64,000 nucleotides of DNA, taken from the NCBI RefSeq assembly GCF_014337215.1, contig NZ_CP060635.1:1501501-1565500 (forward strand). Direction: 5' to 3'. Both the position numbers and the translations under genes were made by a program. Below, piece after piece: positions 34,783 to 44,057 of this stretch (the stretch's first letter is position 1; the number at the start of each line of letters is the position of its first letter). This stretch comes from Wansuia hejianensis (GTDB taxonomy: Bacteria; Bacillota; Clostridia; Lachnospirales; Lachnospiraceae). Below the pieces are notes generated by a model that saw nothing but the letters and a program-made list of their open reading frames with translations, was not told the DNA's origin and searched no databases.

Positions 34783-35727
34783 TTATACAATTACATTTTC
34801 CTGGAACTCTTTCAGTGTCTTCACAGACAGCTCCATGGCCTCTTTTTCTTCCTCAGTCATCGGAAGTTCCAGAGTCTTCTCCACACCGTCCCAGCTGACA
34901 ATACAGGGCATGGAAATCGCGACTCCCGCCCAGCTGCCGAATTCTTCACCCAGAACGTGTGCCACAGGAAGAATGGCGCTTTCATCCTTCATGATTCTCT
35001 CCACGATGTTAGACACCGCCATGGCTATTCCATAGAAGGTGGCCCCCTTCATCTGGATAACCTCTGCCCCGCCTTCCTTGGTACGTTTGGATATGGCCGC
35101 CTTGTCCAGGTTAACACCTACCTGGGCAGCATATTCATCGATTGGCACGCCGCCAATATTAGCAGCGCTCCAGACAGGCACCTGGCTGTCGCCATGCTCT
35201 CCCAGTATATATGCATTCACGTCTTCTATGTTAACCTTCAGAGCCTCACTGATAAAGTAGCGGAAGCGCGCCGTATCCAGCGAAGTCCCGCTCCCGATCA
35301 CCCGGCCTGCCGGCAGTCCGGATTCCTCGGTCACCGCTGCCGTCGTAACGTCCGCCGGATTGGAAACCACCAAAATCAGGGGGTTTTTCGCGTGTTCCAT
35401 GATACTTCTGGTAATGCTTCTCACAATTGAAACATTTGTCTTCGCCAGATCCAGCCGCGTCTGACCCGGTTTTCTCGCGATTCCGGCCGTGATGACAATC
35501 AGCTGCGCGTCCGCACATTCTTCATATCCGCCTTTGCGCACCCAGACCTGCTTAAAAAAGCTGGTGCCCTGGGCGATATCCAGCGCAGCTCCCTTTGCCC
35601 TGTCTTCGTTGAGGTCCACCAGCACAATATCATTCGCCTGTTTTCTCACCATCAGCGTGTACGCAATGGCCTCGCCTACGTTCCCAGCACCTACGACAAC
35701 AATTTTGTTCTTGTGTGATTCTGTCAT
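34783..35727 (-). CDS. Lactate/malate dehydrogenase family protein
   Basis: A 314-residue LDH/MDH-superfamily enzyme. VVVGAGNVGEAIAY binds NAD, GTSLDTARFRYFIS and GEHGDSQVPVW (catalytic His) are as in L-lactate dehydrogenases. The loop that decides substrate reads ITAGIARKPGQTRLDL: an Arg (residue 85) stands where lactate dehydrogenases have Gln102, the position whose change to Arg gives malate activity in a Bacillus LDH. With malic enzyme next door, malate is a serious candidate substrate. The start at 35725-35727 is placed twelve bases after AAAGGA; an in-frame ATG four codons earlier abuts that site. Confidence 0.8.
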   Translation of the reverse strand: MTESHKNKIVVVGAGNVGEAIAYTLMVRKQANDIVLVDLNEDRAKGAALDIAQGTSFFKQVWVRKGGYEECADAQLIVITAGIARKPGQTRLDLAKTNVSIVRSITRSIMEHAKNPLILVVSNPADVTTAAVTEESGLPAGRVIGSGTSLDTARFRYFISEALKVNIEDVNAYILGEHGDSQVPVWSAANIGGVPIDEYAAQVGVNLDKAAISKRTKEGGAEVIQMKGATFYGIAMAVSNIVERIMKDESAILPVAHVLGEEFGSWAGVAISMPCIVSWDGVEKTLELPMTEEEKEAMELSVKTLKEFQENVIV

Positions 35728-35995
35728 GTGTCTGCCCATTCCTTTCGTTCTACTCTATACACTCTTTACACGAAAATGTCTATACTTTTCCCATTGTCAA
35801 GAAAATAACAAACATTTTTTTAATCATACACTAATATGCATATTTTTTCAATATAAATTTGCAAATTTCTTTAATTTTTTAAGATTTCTTTTGAACCATA
35901 AGAATAAATCTCTCTTTAACATCTATTAGGAATTCATTTCCCCGTTACAATGGAATTAGAAAACAGCGATACTGCAGGAATGAGGTATATGACTT

Positions 35996-36319
35996 ATGAG
36001 AGACACAGACGTAATTCAACACATCAAAAACCTTTGTACTGAAAGGCACTGGAGCTACTATCGCCTTGCCCAGGAAGCAGGTATTCCCTATTCTACAATC
36101 AGCAACATGATCCACAGAACGAATATCCCAACCATCCCGACTTTGCAGAAAATGTGCGACGGTTTCGGTATAACGCTTTCTGACTTTTTCCTGGACGAGG
36201 TGTCAGAGGTCCACCTGACACAACCCCAGCAGGAGGTGTTGGAGCTGTATGGACGGCTGAGCATAGAAGATAGAAAATTGTTTCTGGCTTACGGAAAAGG
36301 GTTAGGAAAAATTCAGTAA
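35996..36319 (+). CDS. XRE-family helix-turn-helix regulator
   Basis: A 107-residue protein with an N-terminal lambda-repressor-type HTH: IKNLCTERHWSYYRLAQEAG then IPYSTISNMIHRTNIPTIPT, and a short helical tail (EVLELYGRLSIEDRKLFLAY). GAGG lies about ten bases upstream of the start. It stands alone, divergent from the lactate/malate dehydrogenase gene. It may be a chromosomal regulator or the remains of a mobile unit. Confidence 0.82.
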   Translation: MRDTDVIQHIKNLCTERHWSYYRLAQEAGIPYSTISNMIHRTNIPTIPTLQKMCDGFGITLSDFFLDEVSEVHLTQPQQEVLELYGRLSIEDRKLFLAYGKGLGKIQ

Positions 36320-36358
36320 TGAAGTACGGAGGACTTTCTTAAATGTAATAAAATCAGA

Positions 36359-36411
36359 AGCGCCGTTCCGGCAGCAGGGCAGTTTCGCTTGCCTGCTGCC
36401 GGAACGGCGCT
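36359..36411. terminator. Strong bidirectional hairpin between XRE and lactonase genes
   Basis: A long near-perfect hairpin (arms AGCGCCGTTCCGGCAGCAGG and its complement) between two converging genes. The minus strand continues TTCTGATTTTATT, giving a modest T tract for the lactonase transcript. Confidence 0.7.
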
Positions 36412-36437
36412 TATCGTTAGATCTGGTATTGCCGTAT

Positions 36438-37499
36438 TTAATATCCCATGGGGGTGATTAATATGCAGTTCGGTGTCTCAACCTTCATTGGCTTTCCCTT
36501 CATCACCAGCACTTTTTTCTCATAATCAATGGTAAAGGTAGTGATGGAATTGCTCTCATGGTTGACTACAGCAATGTGCTTGCCGTCCGGGAACAGGGCT
36601 ATATCCTTGGGGTATTCGCCGCTGACCGGGAGGGCGAATTCCTTGTTCAGCATCCCTGTGGACGGATCAATCCGGAACATGGCAACCGTATTGTCCCCGG
36701 CCGTGGAAGTGAACAGATAATTGCCGTCTTCTGACAGACACATCCCTGAAGCCGCGTCATGCATCCTGTCCACATTGTCTGATGTGGTGCTGACGGTCTG
36801 AATTTTCTCAAACGCAGGGTTCTTGTCCTTGGAGCCGCACTGGTAAGTAAAGACGTCTACCGTATTGGACAGCTCATAGAGCAAATAGGCATATTTCCCG
36901 TCCGCGCTGAAACGGAGGAGACGGGGGCCTGACTCTCTCGCGCAACGGAGGATGTCCACCAGCGAAAGCCTGTTGTGCTCTGTGATCCTGTATACCTTCA
37001 CCTGGTCAATCCCATTGTCCACCGCACAGAGAAACCTGTTGTCAGGAGTGGGAACCACACAGTTGACATGGGGGCGGAAATTCCGCTCTGCCACGCTGCC
37101 CAGACCCTTATGGAACACCCCGTCCATCACGCTGCCCAGACGGCCGTCCTGATGGGTGTGGACAACGGTTACCTTCCCGTCGTGGTATCCGGCAACAAAC
37201 AGGTATTTACCCGTCTGGTCCACAGACAGATAGCATCCTCTCATCCCGTCAATGTCTACCTTGTTAATCAGCGTCAGATCGCCGTCGGCCTCCACGGCAA
37301 ATACCGCAACTCCTTCATCTGCGATGGAATACAGGTATTTTCCGTTTAGTGAACGGCAGATGTGGGAAGAGTTGTTGATCGGAACGACCTTGCGTTCCTC
37401 AAGCGTCCCCTCTTCCAAGTTAATATCATAAAGATGAATGCCAATACTGCTTCCGTGGGTATAAGTGCCCACATATGCGACATATTTATTATCACTCAT
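36438..37499 (-). CDS. Lactonase-family seven-bladed beta-propeller protein
   Basis: A 353-residue protein of the 6-phosphogluconolactonase-like beta-propeller family (Pgl/YbhE type). YVGTYTHGSSIGIHLYDIN is the first blade, and repeated blades show RFLCAVDNGIDQVKVYRI, LRFSADGKYAYLLYELSNTV and LFPDGKHIAVVNHESNSI. The reaction in known members is hydrolysis of 6-phosphogluconolactone, but the family also includes other lactonases. It is a single-gene unit; a pentose-phosphate role is possible. Confidence 0.82.
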   Translation of the reverse strand: MSDNKYVAYVGTYTHGSSIGIHLYDINLEEGTLEERKVVPINNSSHICRSLNGKYLYSIADEGVAVFAVEADGDLTLINKVDIDGMRGCYLSVDQTGKYLFVAGYHDGKVTVVHTHQDGRLGSVMDGVFHKGLGSVAERNFRPHVNCVVPTPDNRFLCAVDNGIDQVKVYRITEHNRLSLVDILRCARESGPRLLRFSADGKYAYLLYELSNTVDVFTYQCGSKDKNPAFEKIQTVSTTSDNVDRMHDAASGMCLSEDGNYLFTSTAGDNTVAMFRIDPSTGMLNKEFALPVSGEYPKDIALFPDGKHIAVVNHESNSITTFTIDYEKKVLVMKGKPMKVETPNCILITPMGY

Positions 37500-37700
37500 A
37501 TCGGATGATCCTTTCCCTAAAATCTCTTCTGTCCCGCCGCAGCCCTGCCTCCTGCCGTTCTTCTCTTCCCGGCCGGACAGGCCTGAAGCTTCTTCCTGCC
37601 TCTCGTTACCTGAACATTATAACACGTTATTTTACCCTGGACAATGAATTTCCTGAAAATACATCGGCCCGCCTCCTGTGCCTGCCCTTCTGCCCTGCCT

Positions 37701-38597
37701 TCAGGCGTGGGTCATTGCCGGAAAGCAAATCTGCTCCCTGATCAGCATCTGCGCGTCCGGACCCATCAGAAATAAGGTGGACTGTTCTTCGTGATAGACT
37801 TCAGCCGTCAGCCCTTCTCTGTCTCTGACCGGAAAACGCAGTACATAGCCAGGCCTGTCTTCAGAAAGAACTGCCTCCAGTACTTTTTCCATGGGGATCT
37901 GCGGTCCGCAGTAGATATCCTCGAATCTGAGGCGTTTTTCCTCCCTGCTCAGCACGACCACAGCCTCCGGCTCTTCCAGATAATAGATTTTACCCTTCAT
38001 CATGTCGTCGCCGTTTAAATAGAGTATGTTCATATTTTTCATCTGTATCCGGGAATAAGGATTTCCCCGGAAGGCCACGGAACGGAACAGCTCCTGATCC
38101 TCCCTGACATTCAGATCCAGCTTCCTCAGCCTTTTCCCGTGTTTTTTCCCTGTAAAAACGCCTGCCCACTGGGTCTCGTCCGCCTGCCGGAAGCCAAACT
38201 TAGGATAAAAGTCCACAACTGCGTTCTTGGCGAACAGATAGATCATATCACACCGCCCTTGCCATTCCTGAAATATCCGGTCCATCAATACTCTGATCAG
38301 CCCTCTGTTCCGGTACTCCAGATCTGTCATAACCGTGCCAATCAGCACATATTTCCTGGATTTCCCGTCCCAGATGAAATCCATGGTGCTGGCTGCGACA
38401 TTAGCCACCGGACGTTCGCCGTCCAGCAGCGTATATGGGATGTATGTATCATCAAAATATCCGCCTTCAAACCAGGGAGTAAAATCCTGATGGAAAGCCT
38501 GATATGCCAGATCAATATATCCCTTCAGATAGCTTCCTTCCCATTTTCCCCTGATCAGCAGATTATATTCCTTTCCTCTTATCTCTATTTTCTCCAT
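37701..38597 (-). CDS. GNAT family N-acetyltransferase
   Basis: A 298-residue protein with an N-terminal GNAT domain: VLIGTVMTDLEYRNRGLIRVLMDRIF holds the acetyl-CoA loop (R/Q-x-x-G-x-x/A variant RNRGLI), followed by YLFAKNAVVDFYPKFGFR. The C-terminal half (from about 170) lacks an obvious second GNAT motif and may hold a sterol-carrier-like domain as in Eis-type proteins. The start at 38595-38597 has AGGAGG. The substrate is unknown. Confidence 0.75.
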   Translation of the reverse strand: MEKIEIRGKEYNLLIRGKWEGSYLKGYIDLAYQAFHQDFTPWFEGGYFDDTYIPYTLLDGERPVANVAASTMDFIWDGKSRKYVLIGTVMTDLEYRNRGLIRVLMDRIFQEWQGRCDMIYLFAKNAVVDFYPKFGFRQADETQWAGVFTGKKHGKRLRKLDLNVREDQELFRSVAFRGNPYSRIQMKNMNILYLNGDDMMKGKIYYLEEPEAVVVLSREEKRLRFEDIYCGPQIPMEKVLEAVLSEDRPGYVLRFPVRDREGLTAEVYHEEQSTLFLMGPDAQMLIREQICFPAMTHA

Positions 38598-38766
38598 ATA
38601 TCCAGTTCCTCCTGTCTTTGCCGTTTGACTTCTAAACGCGCATGCCTTCCGGCCCACCTGTCCATTATAATGCCCTGATGCGGGACGCCGCAAGCCTTAT
38701 TAGAAAAATCGGTTTGACTTTTTTCTTGATTCCCTATACCATGGTAAGGTACAGAAAGGATACCCT

Positions 38767-39702
38767 ATGGAACGACTATTTTCTTACAGGATTTTACCGC
38801 CAGACGCCGGAAAGACAATTGAACAGTTTTTGAGGGCACAGGGCTTTTCCCATCACCTGCTGATTTCTCTGAAGCACTCGGAAAACGGGATCTGCCTGAA
38901 CGGGAGCCGGATGTTCACAAACCACATCCTGGCAGCCGGAGACCTGCTGGAAATCCGCCTTCGTGAATCTGTTTCCTCACCCAATATTCTGCCGGCCCCG
39001 GTGCCGTTTACCCTGGTTTATGAGGATGAGGACCTGCTGGTCATTGATAAACCCGCCGGCACTCCGGTACACCCTTCCCAGGGCAATTATGACAACACGC
39101 TGGCAAACGGCCTGGCTGATTATTTTCTGAGCAGAGGAGAACCTTTTGTATACCGGTGCATCAACCGGCTGGACCGTGACACCACCGGGCTGCTGCTGGT
39201 GGCCCGGCACGCTCTCAGCGCCTCTGTCCTCTCCGCCCAGATGACCCGGCGCCGGATACACAGAACTTATTGTGCCATAGTAACGGGCCTAACGCCTCCG
39301 GAGGGAACCATAGACCGCCCCATTGCCAGAAAACCCGGCTCCATCATTGAACGCTGGGTAGACCCAGAGCACGGGGAACCGGCGGTCACCCATTTTCAGA
39401 CGCTGTGGCAGGGAAAAGATTTTTCACTGCTGAAGCTGCAGCTGGAAACCGGCCGGACCCATCAGATCCGTGTTCACATGGCCGCCTCCGGCCACCCGCT
39501 CCTGGGCGACACGCTCTATGCCCCCGATGCGCCCCACTCGCCTATTCTCCGCCAGGCGCTCCATTCCTGGCGGCTGGAATTCCGCCATCCTCTCACAAAA
39601 GAAGCGATGCGTTTTACCGCACCGCTTCCCGATGATATGATGTCAGTATTGTTTCAGGCCAACCCAGACATTGCTGCAGAATACAGCCACATCTTTGAAT
39701 AA
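38767..39702 (+). CDS. RluA-family pseudouridine synthase
   Basis: A 311-residue pseudouridine synthase that isomerises uridines in rRNA or tRNA. An N-terminal S4-like domain (IEQFLRAQGFSHHLLISLKH) precedes the catalytic domain, where NRLDRDTTGLLLVA contains the essential Asp. LETGRTHQIRVHMAASGHPL is the second family motif. The ATG follows GAAAGGA. The target uridine cannot be told. The gene is followed at once by a converging heme-domain gene. Confidence 0.88.
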   Translation: MERLFSYRILPPDAGKTIEQFLRAQGFSHHLLISLKHSENGICLNGSRMFTNHILAAGDLLEIRLRESVSSPNILPAPVPFTLVYEDEDLLVIDKPAGTPVHPSQGNYDNTLANGLADYFLSRGEPFVYRCINRLDRDTTGLLLVARHALSASVLSAQMTRRRIHRTYCAIVTGLTPPEGTIDRPIARKPGSIIERWVDPEHGEPAVTHFQTLWQGKDFSLLKLQLETGRTHQIRVHMAASGHPLLGDTLYAPDAPHSPILRQALHSWRLEFRHPLTKEAMRFTAPLPDDMMSVLFQANPDIAAEYSHIFE

Positions 39703-39714
39703 AGACCTGGCCTG

Positions 39715-40209
39715 TCAGACCGCCCGGATTCTGGGCACTTCGTCAATATGGAGGTATTTGCTGATACTTTTGACCAGCAGATCGTGATCAGCCACATGGT
39801 TCGGCCCGGATACCGCTATCACACCGATAACGCCCACCTCTTCCACACGGATCGGAAAAGCTCCGCCCATATCTGCGCATTCCGACGGGTCCAGCCCCAT
39901 CAGCTCCAGATTCTTTTCATTCTGGCGCAGAAGCATGTGCAGATGCAGGCTGCTGCGTTCCATCCTGCGGACCGTGTTGATCTTTTTCTGTACCCAGTCT
40001 TCCGTATACAGCGTGGTTCCGTCAAAATCATATTGAAATACGGTCTGCCCGTTGTTCAGCTGGATCTTCAGGGCTACCGGCGTATTCCGCCTTCTGGCCT
40101 CCAGGACAATCAGATTGCCCAGCTCCCAGGCATCTCCATTGGTAAAATGACTGAACTGCAGGATCTCTTCCTGCATCTCCAGCACTTTCAGCAATTCCTC
40201 AATTGTCAT
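39715..40209 (-). CDS. UPF0303/heme-degrading-domain protein
   Basis: A 164-residue protein of the UPF0303 group (GlcG/HbpS-like alpha-beta fold). Seen are FTNGDAWELGNLIVLEARRR, ALKIQLNNGQTVFQYDF and the glycine-rich GGAFPIRVEEVGVIGVIAVSG followed by ADHDLLVKSI. Members are annotated as heme-binding or heme-degrading domain proteins; the role is not settled. AAAGGGTGG precedes the start. Confidence 0.8.
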   Translation of the reverse strand: MTIEELLKVLEMQEEILQFSHFTNGDAWELGNLIVLEARRRNTPVALKIQLNNGQTVFQYDFDGTTLYTEDWVQKKINTVRRMERSSLHLHMLLRQNEKNLELMGLDPSECADMGGAFPIRVEEVGVIGVIAVSGPNHVADHDLLVKSISKYLHIDEVPRIRAV

Positions 40210-40265
40210 AAAACCACCCTTTCCTCTTTAAATGCTTATTTTATCCGGATGCTCTGCCCCGGAAC

Positions 40266-41270
40266 TCAGCGGGGCCGCTCCGGGAAGCCCACTTTTTTCT
40301 GAACCTTGCGCAGCGTTTTATTTGCAAAATACTGTGCCTTCTCCGCATTGTTCTTAATGATGGAATCCAGATAGGTTTTATCCTTCTCAATCTCTGCCAC
40401 ACGGCTCTGAAGGGGCTGCAGGATGGAATTGACCGCCTCTCCCACCGCTTCCTTTAATACCCCGTAGCCCTGGCCTTCAAATTCTCTGACAGCCTCGCCG
40501 GGCTGTTTGCCGGTACAGGCACAGTAGATATCAATCAGATTCTTAACCCCCGGCTGCTCATCCCGGTAAAGGATCACTCCCTCGGAATCTGTGATCGCGC
40601 GTTTACATTTTCTGATAACGGTGTCCGCGTCATCCATCAGGTAAATGCTCCCGTTGGGATTCTCATCGGATTTGGACATCTTCTTTGACGGGTCCTGGAG
40701 GCTCATGATCTTGGCTCCCACCTTCCCCACATAAGCTTCCGGCATGGTAAACACATCTCCGTACAGATTGTTAAACCGCTCCGCAATATCTCTGGTGATC
40801 TCCAGATGCTGCATCTGGTCGATCCCCACAGGAACCACATCCGCCTGATACAGCAGAATATCGGCTGCCATCAGTACCGGATAGGTGAACAGTCCCGCGT
40901 TGATATTATCCGCATGCTTTGCGGCTTTGTCTTTAAACTGGGTCATGCGGTTCAATTCGCCCATGTAGGTAAAGCAGCTGAGGATCCACATCAGCTCTGC
41001 ATGGCCTGATACGTGGGACTGGTAGTAGATACAGTTTTTCTCCGGGTCCAGGCCGGCGGCTATATAAATGGTCAGCAGCTTTCTCGCCCGCTTTCTCAGC
41101 GTGGCCGGGTCCTGGCGGACTGTTATGGAATGCATGTCAACCACACTGTAAAAGCACTCATATTCATCACTCAGGGTAACCCAGTTTTTCAGCGCACCCA
41201 GATAATTCCCCAGCGTAAGGCTGCCCGTAGCCTGCATTCCGGAAAACAATACTTTCTTATCGTTCATCAT
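40266..41270 (-). CDS. trpS: Tryptophan-tRNA ligase
   Basis: A 334-residue class I synthetase charging tRNA-Trp. The HIGH-like motif appears as GSLTLGNYLGAL, KKMSKSDEN is the KMSKS loop, and GELNRMTQFKDKA and VPVGIDQMQHLEITRDIAERFN are family motifs. The start at 41268-41270 follows GAGGG by seven bases; a longer frame to 41402 has no site. No T-box leader was found in the 41271-41449 stretch. Confidence 0.92.
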   Translation of the reverse strand: MMNDKKVLFSGMQATGSLTLGNYLGALKNWVTLSDEYECFYSVVDMHSITVRQDPATLRKRARKLLTIYIAAGLDPEKNCIYYQSHVSGHAELMWILSCFTYMGELNRMTQFKDKAAKHADNINAGLFTYPVLMAADILLYQADVVPVGIDQMQHLEITRDIAERFNNLYGDVFTMPEAYVGKVGAKIMSLQDPSKKMSKSDENPNGSIYLMDDADTVIRKCKRAITDSEGVILYRDEQPGVKNLIDIYCACTGKQPGEAVREFEGQGYGVLKEAVGEAVNSILQPLQSRVAEIEKDKTYLDSIIKNNAEKAQYFANKTLRKVQKKVGFPERPR

Positions 41271-41449
41271 AATTCTGCCCTCTTTTAATCCAAACCAATA
41301 TTTACAGGCCGCCTTAAGCCTTCCGTCCTGCCGGCCTGCCATAATTTTCAGTTTAGCATTATCGTTTGCGAAAGTCAATTTCTGATTTAACTCCTGCATC
41401 ACGTGATGGCTGCAGCTACGCCCGCCGAAGCTTGGCTGTTGATGGTATG

Positions 41450-41478
41450 TTGACTTTCTTTCAAAACCTGTTTACAAT
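41450..41478 (+). promoter_or_regulatory. Promoter of luxS
   Basis: TTGACT (41450-41455), exactly 17 bases, then TACAAT (41473-41478), 54 bases before the luxS ATG. A clear housekeeping-sigma promoter. Confidence 0.75.
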
Positions 41479-41532
41479 GAGATGCAGAAACCAGCTGCAC
41501 ATCAGTTTAAAATATAAACAGGAGAGACTGCC

Positions 41533-42015
41533 ATGAAAAAAATCGCGAGCTTTACTATTAATCACATAAAACTTCAGCCGGGAATTTATGTATCAAGAAA
41601 GGACCATATCGGCGCTGAGACCGTAACCACCTTTGACCTGCGGATGACCTCTCCGAATGAAGAGCCTGTCATGAATACGGCGGAGGTCCACGCCATCGAA
41701 CATCTGGCCGCTACCTGCCTGCGCAATGACGCTGAATTCGCTGATCAGATTGTCTATTTTGGACCTATGGGATGCCGTACCGGCTTCTATCTGCTGCTGG
41801 CGGGGGATTATGAATCGAAGGAGATTGTCCCGCTCGTCATACGCACATTTGAGTTTATACGGGATTTTGAAGGAGAGATCCCGGGCGCTTCACCCAGGGA
41901 TTGCGGCAATTATCTGGACATGAATCTGGGTATGGCAAAATACCTTGCGGACAAGTATCTGAAGGAGGTTCTGTATGATATAAAGCCGGAACGCCTGACT
42001 TATCCTGAAGACTGA
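41533..42015 (+). CDS. luxS: S-ribosylhomocysteine lyase LuxS
   Basis: A 160-residue LuxS splitting S-ribosylhomocysteine into homocysteine and the autoinducer-2 precursor DPD. The metal ligands are in HAIEHLAATCLRN (HxxEH) and the distal Cys in GPMGCRTGFYLLLAG. GGAGAG lies upstream. It is a single-gene unit with its own promoter and a strong terminator. It serves the activated-methyl cycle and possibly AI-2 signalling. Confidence 0.95.
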   Translation: MKKIASFTINHIKLQPGIYVSRKDHIGAETVTTFDLRMTSPNEEPVMNTAEVHAIEHLAATCLRNDAEFADQIVYFGPMGCRTGFYLLLAGDYESKEIVPLVIRTFEFIRDFEGEIPGASPRDCGNYLDMNLGMAKYLADKYLKEVLYDIKPERLTYPED

Positions 42016-42096
42016 GAAGCTGCTCCATCCGGGCACTGAACACTGTATACCGGCACCGGACACAGTGTATATGGCATTATGGTAACTATCCGTACA

Positions 42097-42168
42097 AAAG
42101 CCCGGCGGGATCCATGCCGGATGTCCTTTTCCTATCCTGGACATCCGCCCCACATCCCGCCGGGCTTT
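42097..42168. terminator. Bidirectional terminator between luxS and pdp
   Basis: A 72-base nested hairpin with outer arms AAAGCCCGGCGGGAT / ATCCCGCCGGGCTTT and an inner hairpin GGATGTCC / GGACATCC, between two converging genes. Confidence 0.8.
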
Positions 42169-42234
42169 CCGGCCAACACAGGTTAATAATGTACGCAAAA
42201 TACCACAATTCCCGGAATCAAATAGATTACACCT

Positions 42235-43542
42235 TTATACTTTGATGATATCTACAATCAGCGGCCGTTTTTCTGGCTGTTCACAGCCAATCTCATAGGC
42301 GTTCAGAAACCGTTCTCTGGCTGCCGCCGCCTTCGTCTCATCATTGGCATGCATAACGGCCAGAGGTTCTCCCTTTTCCACGTAATCACCTGCTTTTTTA
42401 TAGATCTGAAACCCGACAGCCAGATCCACCGGATCGCCCTTTTTCTCCCGGCCGCCTCCCAGAATGAGGGAGGACATTCCGACTTCATCACAGAGAATCC
42501 TGCGGATATACCCGCTTGCAGGCGCCGGAATCTCTTCCTGGATGGATGCCTGGGGGAGATGTTCCGGATGATAGACATCTTCGCGCCTTCCGCCCTGGGC
42601 CTCTGCCAGATCCGCAAGCTTTTCCAGAGCGCGGCCGCTTCTCACGGCTTCCAGCAGCATCTCCCTGGCCTCCACCGGCGAGGATGACTTGCCTCCGCAG
42701 ACCAGCATCTGGCTGCCGAGGGTCAGGCATAGCTCCGTAAAGTCTTCCGGGCCTCTTCCCCGCAGAGTGGAAATCGCTTCCTTTACTTCCAGCGCGTTGC
42801 CCACGGCTTGGCCCAGCGGCTGATCCATATCAGAAATCACGGCGACCATCGCTCTTCCCGCCCGTCTGCCGATTGAAACCATTTCGCGGGCCAGGGCTTT
42901 CGCATCCTTTTCCTGTTTCATAAATGCTCCGCTGCCCGTTTTTACATCCAGAACAATCGCGTCCGCTCCGGCGGCCAGCTTTTTGCTCATGATGGAGCTG
43001 GCGATCAGGGACAGATTGTCCACAGTTCCTGTCACATCCCTGAGCGCGTACAACTTTTTATCCGCAGGCGCCAGATCTGCCGTCTGTCCCATGATGGCAA
43101 TTCCGATGTCCCGTACCTGGCGTATGAACTGTTCCTCTGCCAGATCCGTTGTAAATCCCGGAAAGCTTTCCAGCTTGTCGATGGTCCCTCCCGTATGGCC
43201 CAGCCCGCGGCCGCTCATCTTGGCAACAGGAATCCCGCAGGCCGCAACCATCGGCCCTAGCGCCATAGAGGTTTTATCGCCTACGCCCCCGGTAGAATGC
43301 TTATCCACCTTTATTCCTGGAATGGCAGACAAGTCCAGCCTGTCTCCGCTGGCAGCCATGGCCTGCGTCAGATCCAGTGTTTCCCGGTCATTCATTCCCA
43401 CAAAGTATATGGCCATCATCATGGCTGCCATCTGATAGTCCGGGATCTCTTCCCGGGTGTAGCCGTCAATCATGTATGTAATTTCGTCTTCTGTCAGTGT
43501 TCCTCCGTTTCGTTTCTTCAGGATCAGATCATACATTCTCAT
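42235..43542 (-). CDS. pdp: Pyrimidine-nucleoside phosphorylase
   Basis: A 435-residue phosphorolytic enzyme for thymidine/uridine. KVDKHSTGGVGDKTSMALGPMV and KMSGRGLGHTGGTIDKLES are the family signatures; SLIASSIMSKKLAAG is the phosphate/base-binding helix. It salvages pyrimidine nucleosides to base and (deoxy)ribose 1-phosphate. The start overlaps the stop of ogt by four bases, and AGGAGGG is upstream within ogt. Confidence 0.9.
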   Translation of the reverse strand: MRMYDLILKKRNGGTLTEDEITYMIDGYTREEIPDYQMAAMMMAIYFVGMNDRETLDLTQAMAASGDRLDLSAIPGIKVDKHSTGGVGDKTSMALGPMVAACGIPVAKMSGRGLGHTGGTIDKLESFPGFTTDLAEEQFIRQVRDIGIAIMGQTADLAPADKKLYALRDVTGTVDNLSLIASSIMSKKLAAGADAIVLDVKTGSGAFMKQEKDAKALAREMVSIGRRAGRAMVAVISDMDQPLGQAVGNALEVKEAISTLRGRGPEDFTELCLTLGSQMLVCGGKSSSPVEAREMLLEAVRSGRALEKLADLAEAQGGRREDVYHPEHLPQASIQEEIPAPASGYIRRILCDEVGMSSLILGGGREKKGDPVDLAVGFQIYKKAGDYVEKGEPLAVMHANDETKAAAARERFLNAYEIGCEQPEKRPLIVDIIKV

Positions 43543-44030
43543 CTCAGGCTGTTCCCTCCTTCCAGCTCCAGAAGATACTGTTTTTTGTCCAGCCCTCCCG
43601 CATATCCCACCATTTTGCCGCTGCTGCCCACCACACGATGGCAGGGGATCACAATGCCTATAGGATTTACATGGTTTGCCATGCCCACCGCCCGGCAGGC
43701 TTTTTCATTGCCGCACCGTCCGGCGATCTCCTTGTAAGTGCGGGTCTCCCCATATGGGATCTCCTGCAGAACGGACCAGACCTTCTTCTGAAATTCAGTT
43801 CCGGCGGGTGAGAGAGGCAGGGAAAATTCTCTGCGCTTTCCTGCAAAATATTCCTTAAGCTGACGGATCACCTCCCGGTTCAGCCCGTTTTCTTCTGTTA
43901 CCGGCTGTTCCGGCCTTCCAAAACTGATCCCCGTCACTGCCTTCCCATCACTCACGATAGTGAGCCATCCGGCCGGACTTTCATATGCGGTTATATAAAG
44001 CTTTTCTTTTTTTGAATGATCGTTGTTCAT
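43539..44030 (-). CDS. ogt: Methylated-DNA-protein-cysteine methyltransferase
   Basis: A 163-residue suicide repair protein that removes methyl groups from O6-methylguanine. GIVIPCHRVVGSSGKMVGYAGG contains the acceptor Cys in PCHR; RAVGMANHVNP precedes it and FQKKVWSVLQEIPYGETRTY is the DNA-binding helix region. Length and layout fit the stand-alone Ogt form. It is between hydF (27 bases away) and pdp (overlap). Confidence 0.92.
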   Translation of the reverse strand: MNNDHSKKEKLYITAYESPAGWLTIVSDGKAVTGISFGRPEQPVTEENGLNREVIRQLKEYFAGKRREFSLPLSPAGTEFQKKVWSVLQEIPYGETRTYKEIAGRCGNEKACRAVGMANHVNPIGIVIPCHRVVGSSGKMVGYAGGLDKKQYLLELEGGNSLR

Positions 44031-44057
44031 CTGCTCTCTCCTCTACAGTTGATTCCA

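Noticed and set aside
33585..35727. Possible citrate or malate fermentation operon with a transporter
   Set aside because: Only malic enzyme and the lactate/malate dehydrogenase are present; no transporter or lyase gene is adjacent.
41271..41449. A T-box leader for trpS
   Set aside because: No specifier stem, T-box core or leader terminator is visible in the upstream sequence.
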